A stretch of DNA of 64,000 nucleotides from JAVBOW01 sp031550125. Lineage in GTDB: Bacteria; Bacteroidota; Bacteroidia; Bacteroidales; Rikenellaceae. Each line of letters begins with the position of its first letter. Positions within the stretch are counted from its first letter, which is position 1. Of this stretch, positions 61,898 to 64,000 are shown in pieces. The translations under genes were made by a program, and so were the position numbers. The notes below the pieces were generated by a model that saw only the letters and a program-made list of their open reading frames with translations, made no database searches and had not been told where the DNA came from. Location: assembly GCA_031550125.1 (NCBI GenBank), contig JAVBOW010000018.1, positions 40,100-104,099 on the forward strand, written 5' to 3'.

Positions 61898-64000
61898 ATG
61901 AAAGCAAAAACTCTGTTTATCCCATTCGTTTTTACCTTGAGCGCAGCATTCGCCTGTTGCCAGCCGTCAGCCTCTTCCGGAGGTACGGACAAGGCGGTAG
62001 AGTCAAAAATCGATTCATTGATGAGCCTGATGACCGTCGATGAAAAGATAGGGCAGATGGTGTTATACACAAGCCACTACACCAACACCGGCCCGTCGCT
62101 GCCTAAAAACGTAGAGGCGGCCATCGTAGACGGCACTTGCGGCAATATTTTCAACGCCAACCTGCCGGGCTACAACTACGGCCTGCAGAAAATGGCCGTC
62201 GAACGCAGCCGCCTCGGCATTCCCCTTCTTTTCGGATATGACGTAATACACGGCATGATAACCATCTTTCCCGTGAACATCGGCCTCTCCGCCACGTGGG
62301 ATATGGACGTAATCGAGAATTCGGCCCGGGTGGCGGCGCGCGAGGCGGTGGCATGCGGGTTGAACTGGACTTTTTCGCCCATGGTCGATATCACGCGCGA
62401 CCCGCGCTGGGGACGGGTTTCCGAAGGATCGGGTGAGGATACGTATCTCGGCTGCTGCATAGCGCGGGCCATGGTACGCGGCTACCAATGCGAAAACCTT
62501 GCCGCCGATTCCACCATACTGGCGTGCGTAAAGCACTTTGCGGCATACGGAGCGCCCCAGGCCGGCCGCGACTACCATGTGGTGGATATGACCGAACGCA
62601 CGCTGCGCGAAGTGTATCTTCCTCCATATAAAGCGGCCGTCGATGCAGGCGCGATGAGCGTCATGACGTCTTTCAACGAATTGGACGGCGTACCTGCAAC
62701 CGCCAACCGCTGGTTGATGGAAGACGTTCTGCGTGGCGAATGGGGTTTCAAAGGGTTCGTCGTCACCGACTATACGGCCATCAACGAGCTAATCCCGCAC
62801 GGCGTGGCCGCCGATTCGACGCAAGCCGCCAAGCTGGCCATAGACGCCGGCGTGAACATGGACATGGAAGGCAACATATACCATAATTATCTCAAGAAGC
62901 AAATAGAGTCGGGAAATATCACGGAAAGGCAAATAGACAGGCTTTGCCGCGAAGTCCTGCGCGTGAAATTCATGCTCGGCCTCTTCGACGATCCCTACCG
63001 TTACCTCGACACCACACGTTACGCACGGGAGATACTCTCTGTTGCCAATCGTGCCGCCGCGCGCGATGCCGCGCGCCGGTCGTTCGTGCTTCTCTCCAAC
63101 CGAGGTAACGTACTTCCGTTGGTTCCCGACCGTAAAATAGCCCTCGTAGGGCCGTTCGCCGAGGCGCAACGCGACCTTCTTGGTTCATGGACGGCTTCGG
63201 GCGAGGCCGATGACGTGGTCACTATTCGCGCCGGGATTGAAGCGCGTTTCGGGGCGTCCAATATTATATGCGCGACTGGCTCCCCTGTCGACGGAGAAAG
63301 CGACGAAGGTATATCCGCAGCCGTGGCGGCCGCGCGCCGAGCCGATGTGGTTGTCGTGGCTGCAGGACTGCCCGGATGGTGGAGCGGAGAGGCGGCCAGC
63401 ATGACATCCATCTCGATGCCCGCCGTCCAGAAACGCCTTCTAAGAGCTTTGGCCGCTACGGGCAAACCGGTAGTGCTGCTATTGCTCAACGGACGTCCGA
63501 TGGATCTGAGCGACGAGACTGAAATATGCCACGCCATACTTGAAATATGGCATCCGGGAACCGAAGGAGGCAACGCAGTGGCCGACGTCATATCCGGCGA
63601 CTATAACCCTTCCGGCAAACTCACCATGACCTTCCCGCGCGAAATAGGCCAGGTGCCTATCCATTACGACATGAAGAACACGGGCCGTCCGTTCACGCCG
63701 GGAGAGGGTGAGCAGCACTATGTGTCGCGTTACCTGTTTACGCCCAATACGCCCTTATTCGCCTTCGGTTACGGGCTTAGCTACACTTATTTCGAGTACT
63801 CGGACCTAAAGGCGGATACGCCGGCCGGCAAAGGCGACGCGCTGGCGAAAGTTTCTGTAACGGTACGTAATTCAGGTATGCGCGACGGCGAGGAGGTAGT
63901 TCAATTATACGTACGCGACATGGTAGGCAGCGTCACACGACCGGTAAAACAACTCAAGGGATTCTCTAAAATATTCCTTAAGGCGGGTGAAAGCCGCAAG
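61898..64000 (+). CDS. GH3 beta-glucosidase lipoprotein (cut by window end)
   Basis: 701 codons are visible and no stop is reached; about 50 residues of the terminal FnIII-like domain should be missing. Lipobox AFAC with Cys20. N-terminal TIM barrel: LMTVDEKIGQMV, PLLFGYDVIHG, FSPMVDITRDPRWGRVSEGSGEDTYL, CVKHFAAYGAPQAGRDYH, and the nucleophile Asp in GFVVTDYTAI. Second domain: LLSNRGNVLPL and LVEIWHPGTEGGNAVADVISGDYNPSGKL-type segment (here ILEIWHPGTEGG), then FAFGYGLSYTYF. Closest functional model is the sophorose/beta-1,2-glucooligosaccharide-active GH3 of Bacteroides, given the adjacent GH144 gene. Divergent from susC. Confidence 0.93.
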   Translation, partial: MKAKTLFIPFVFTLSAAFACCQPSASSGGTDKAVESKIDSLMSLMTVDEKIGQMVLYTSHYTNTGPSLPKNVEAAIVDGTCGNIFNANLPGYNYGLQKMAVERSRLGIPLLFGYDVIHGMITIFPVNIGLSATWDMDVIENSARVAAREAVACGLNWTFSPMVDITRDPRWGRVSEGSGEDTYLGCCIARAMVRGYQCENLAADSTILACVKHFAAYGAPQAGRDYHVVDMTERTLREVYLPPYKAAVDAGAMSVMTSFNELDGVPATANRWLMEDVLRGEWGFKGFVVTDYTAINELIPHGVAADSTQAAKLAIDAGVNMDMEGNIYHNYLKKQIESGNITERQIDRLCREVLRVKFMLGLFDDPYRYLDTTRYAREILSVANRAAARDAARRSFVLLSNRGNVLPLVPDRKIALVGPFAEAQRDLLGSWTASGEADDVVTIRAGIEARFGASNIICATGSPVDGESDEGISAAVAAARRADVVVVAAGLPGWWSGEAASMTSISMPAVQKRLLRALAATGKPVVLLLLNGRPMDLSDETEICHAILEIWHPGTEGGNAVADVISGDYNPSGKLTMTFPREIGQVPIHYDMKNTGRPFTPGEGEQHYVSRYLFTPNTPLFAFGYGLSYTYFEYSDLKADTPAGKGDALAKVSVTVRNSGMRDGEEVVQLYVRDMVGSVTRPVKQLKGFSKIFLKAGESRK

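Noticed and set aside
1..64000. CRISPR array, defence island, prophage or conjugative element
   Set aside because: No spaced direct repeats, cas, restriction, toxin-antitoxin, integrase-with-att or tra genes are visible; the only recombinase is a housekeeping XerD.

Overview
The window reads as chromosomal DNA of a gut-type Bacteroidota (order Bacteroidales; a Rikenellaceae/Alistipes-like member is a guess from GC content and gene style). Evidence: a SusC/SusD pair, a fimbrillin-like lipoprotein, Bacteroidota-only families (DUF4476, DUF3822, DUF2059), a B. fragilis-type Fe/cambialistic SOD, and many promoters of the Bacteroidota form TAnnTTTG, several with TTTG 19-20 bases upstream. No CRISPR array, prophage, plasmid or rRNA operon is visible. 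Most genes are housekeeping and packed in short operons with 1-26 base overlaps.

Layout. 1-5.4 kb: truncated envelope protein, beta-lactamase-fold serine hydrolase, K+-dependent membrane pyrophosphatase (hppA), DUF2059 protein, TrmH-family methyltransferase. 5.4-11.6 kb (minus): operon xerD - comEC - methyltransferase - yihY - DUF2520 - kdsC. 11.7-16.4 kb (plus): prmA, GH25 lysozyme, nadB, prfC. 16.6-21.6 kb (plus): orphan cytosolic hybrid histidine kinase, then lysS-tpiA. 21.6-22.4 kb: gene-free stretch with a terminator, a 205-base element with perfect 25-base inverted ends, and a tRNA with CAU anticodon. 22.4-27.3 kb: a membrane-spanning kelch/SARP-like regulator, VOC protein, rsmD-DUF3822-hypothetical operon. 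27.4-37 kb: RecD-like helicase; operon mutS - M48 protease - msrA - SGNH hydrolase; beta-barrel protein, DUF308 protein, polysaccharide flippase. 37-40 kb: divergent rubrerythrin/superoxide dismutase, then gcvH-mdh. 40-50.3 kb: DUF4476 protein, asparagine-synthase-like protein without the glutaminase cysteine, OprP-like porin, operon thioesterase - glycosyltransferase - prmC - recX - M23 peptidase, phosphate transporter pit with its DUF47 partner. 50.4-55.2 kb: acyl-CoA synthetase, double-CDGSH iron-sulfur protein, fimbrillin-LRR lipoprotein. 55.5-64 kb: a polysaccharide utilisation locus, GH144 - SusD - SusC on minus and a divergent GH3 beta-glucosidase cut by the window end.

The most coherent system is the last one. 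GH144 enzymes are endo-beta-1,2-glucanases and GH3 enzymes include sophorose-active beta-glucosidases, so the locus probably binds, cuts, imports and finally hydrolyses beta-1,2-glucan. The least explained genes are the 829-residue kelch/TM/winged-helix regulator, the asparagine-synthase-like protein and the fimbrillin-LRR lipoprotein. Starts were moved downstream of the longest open frame wherever a promoter, signal peptide or family start required it.
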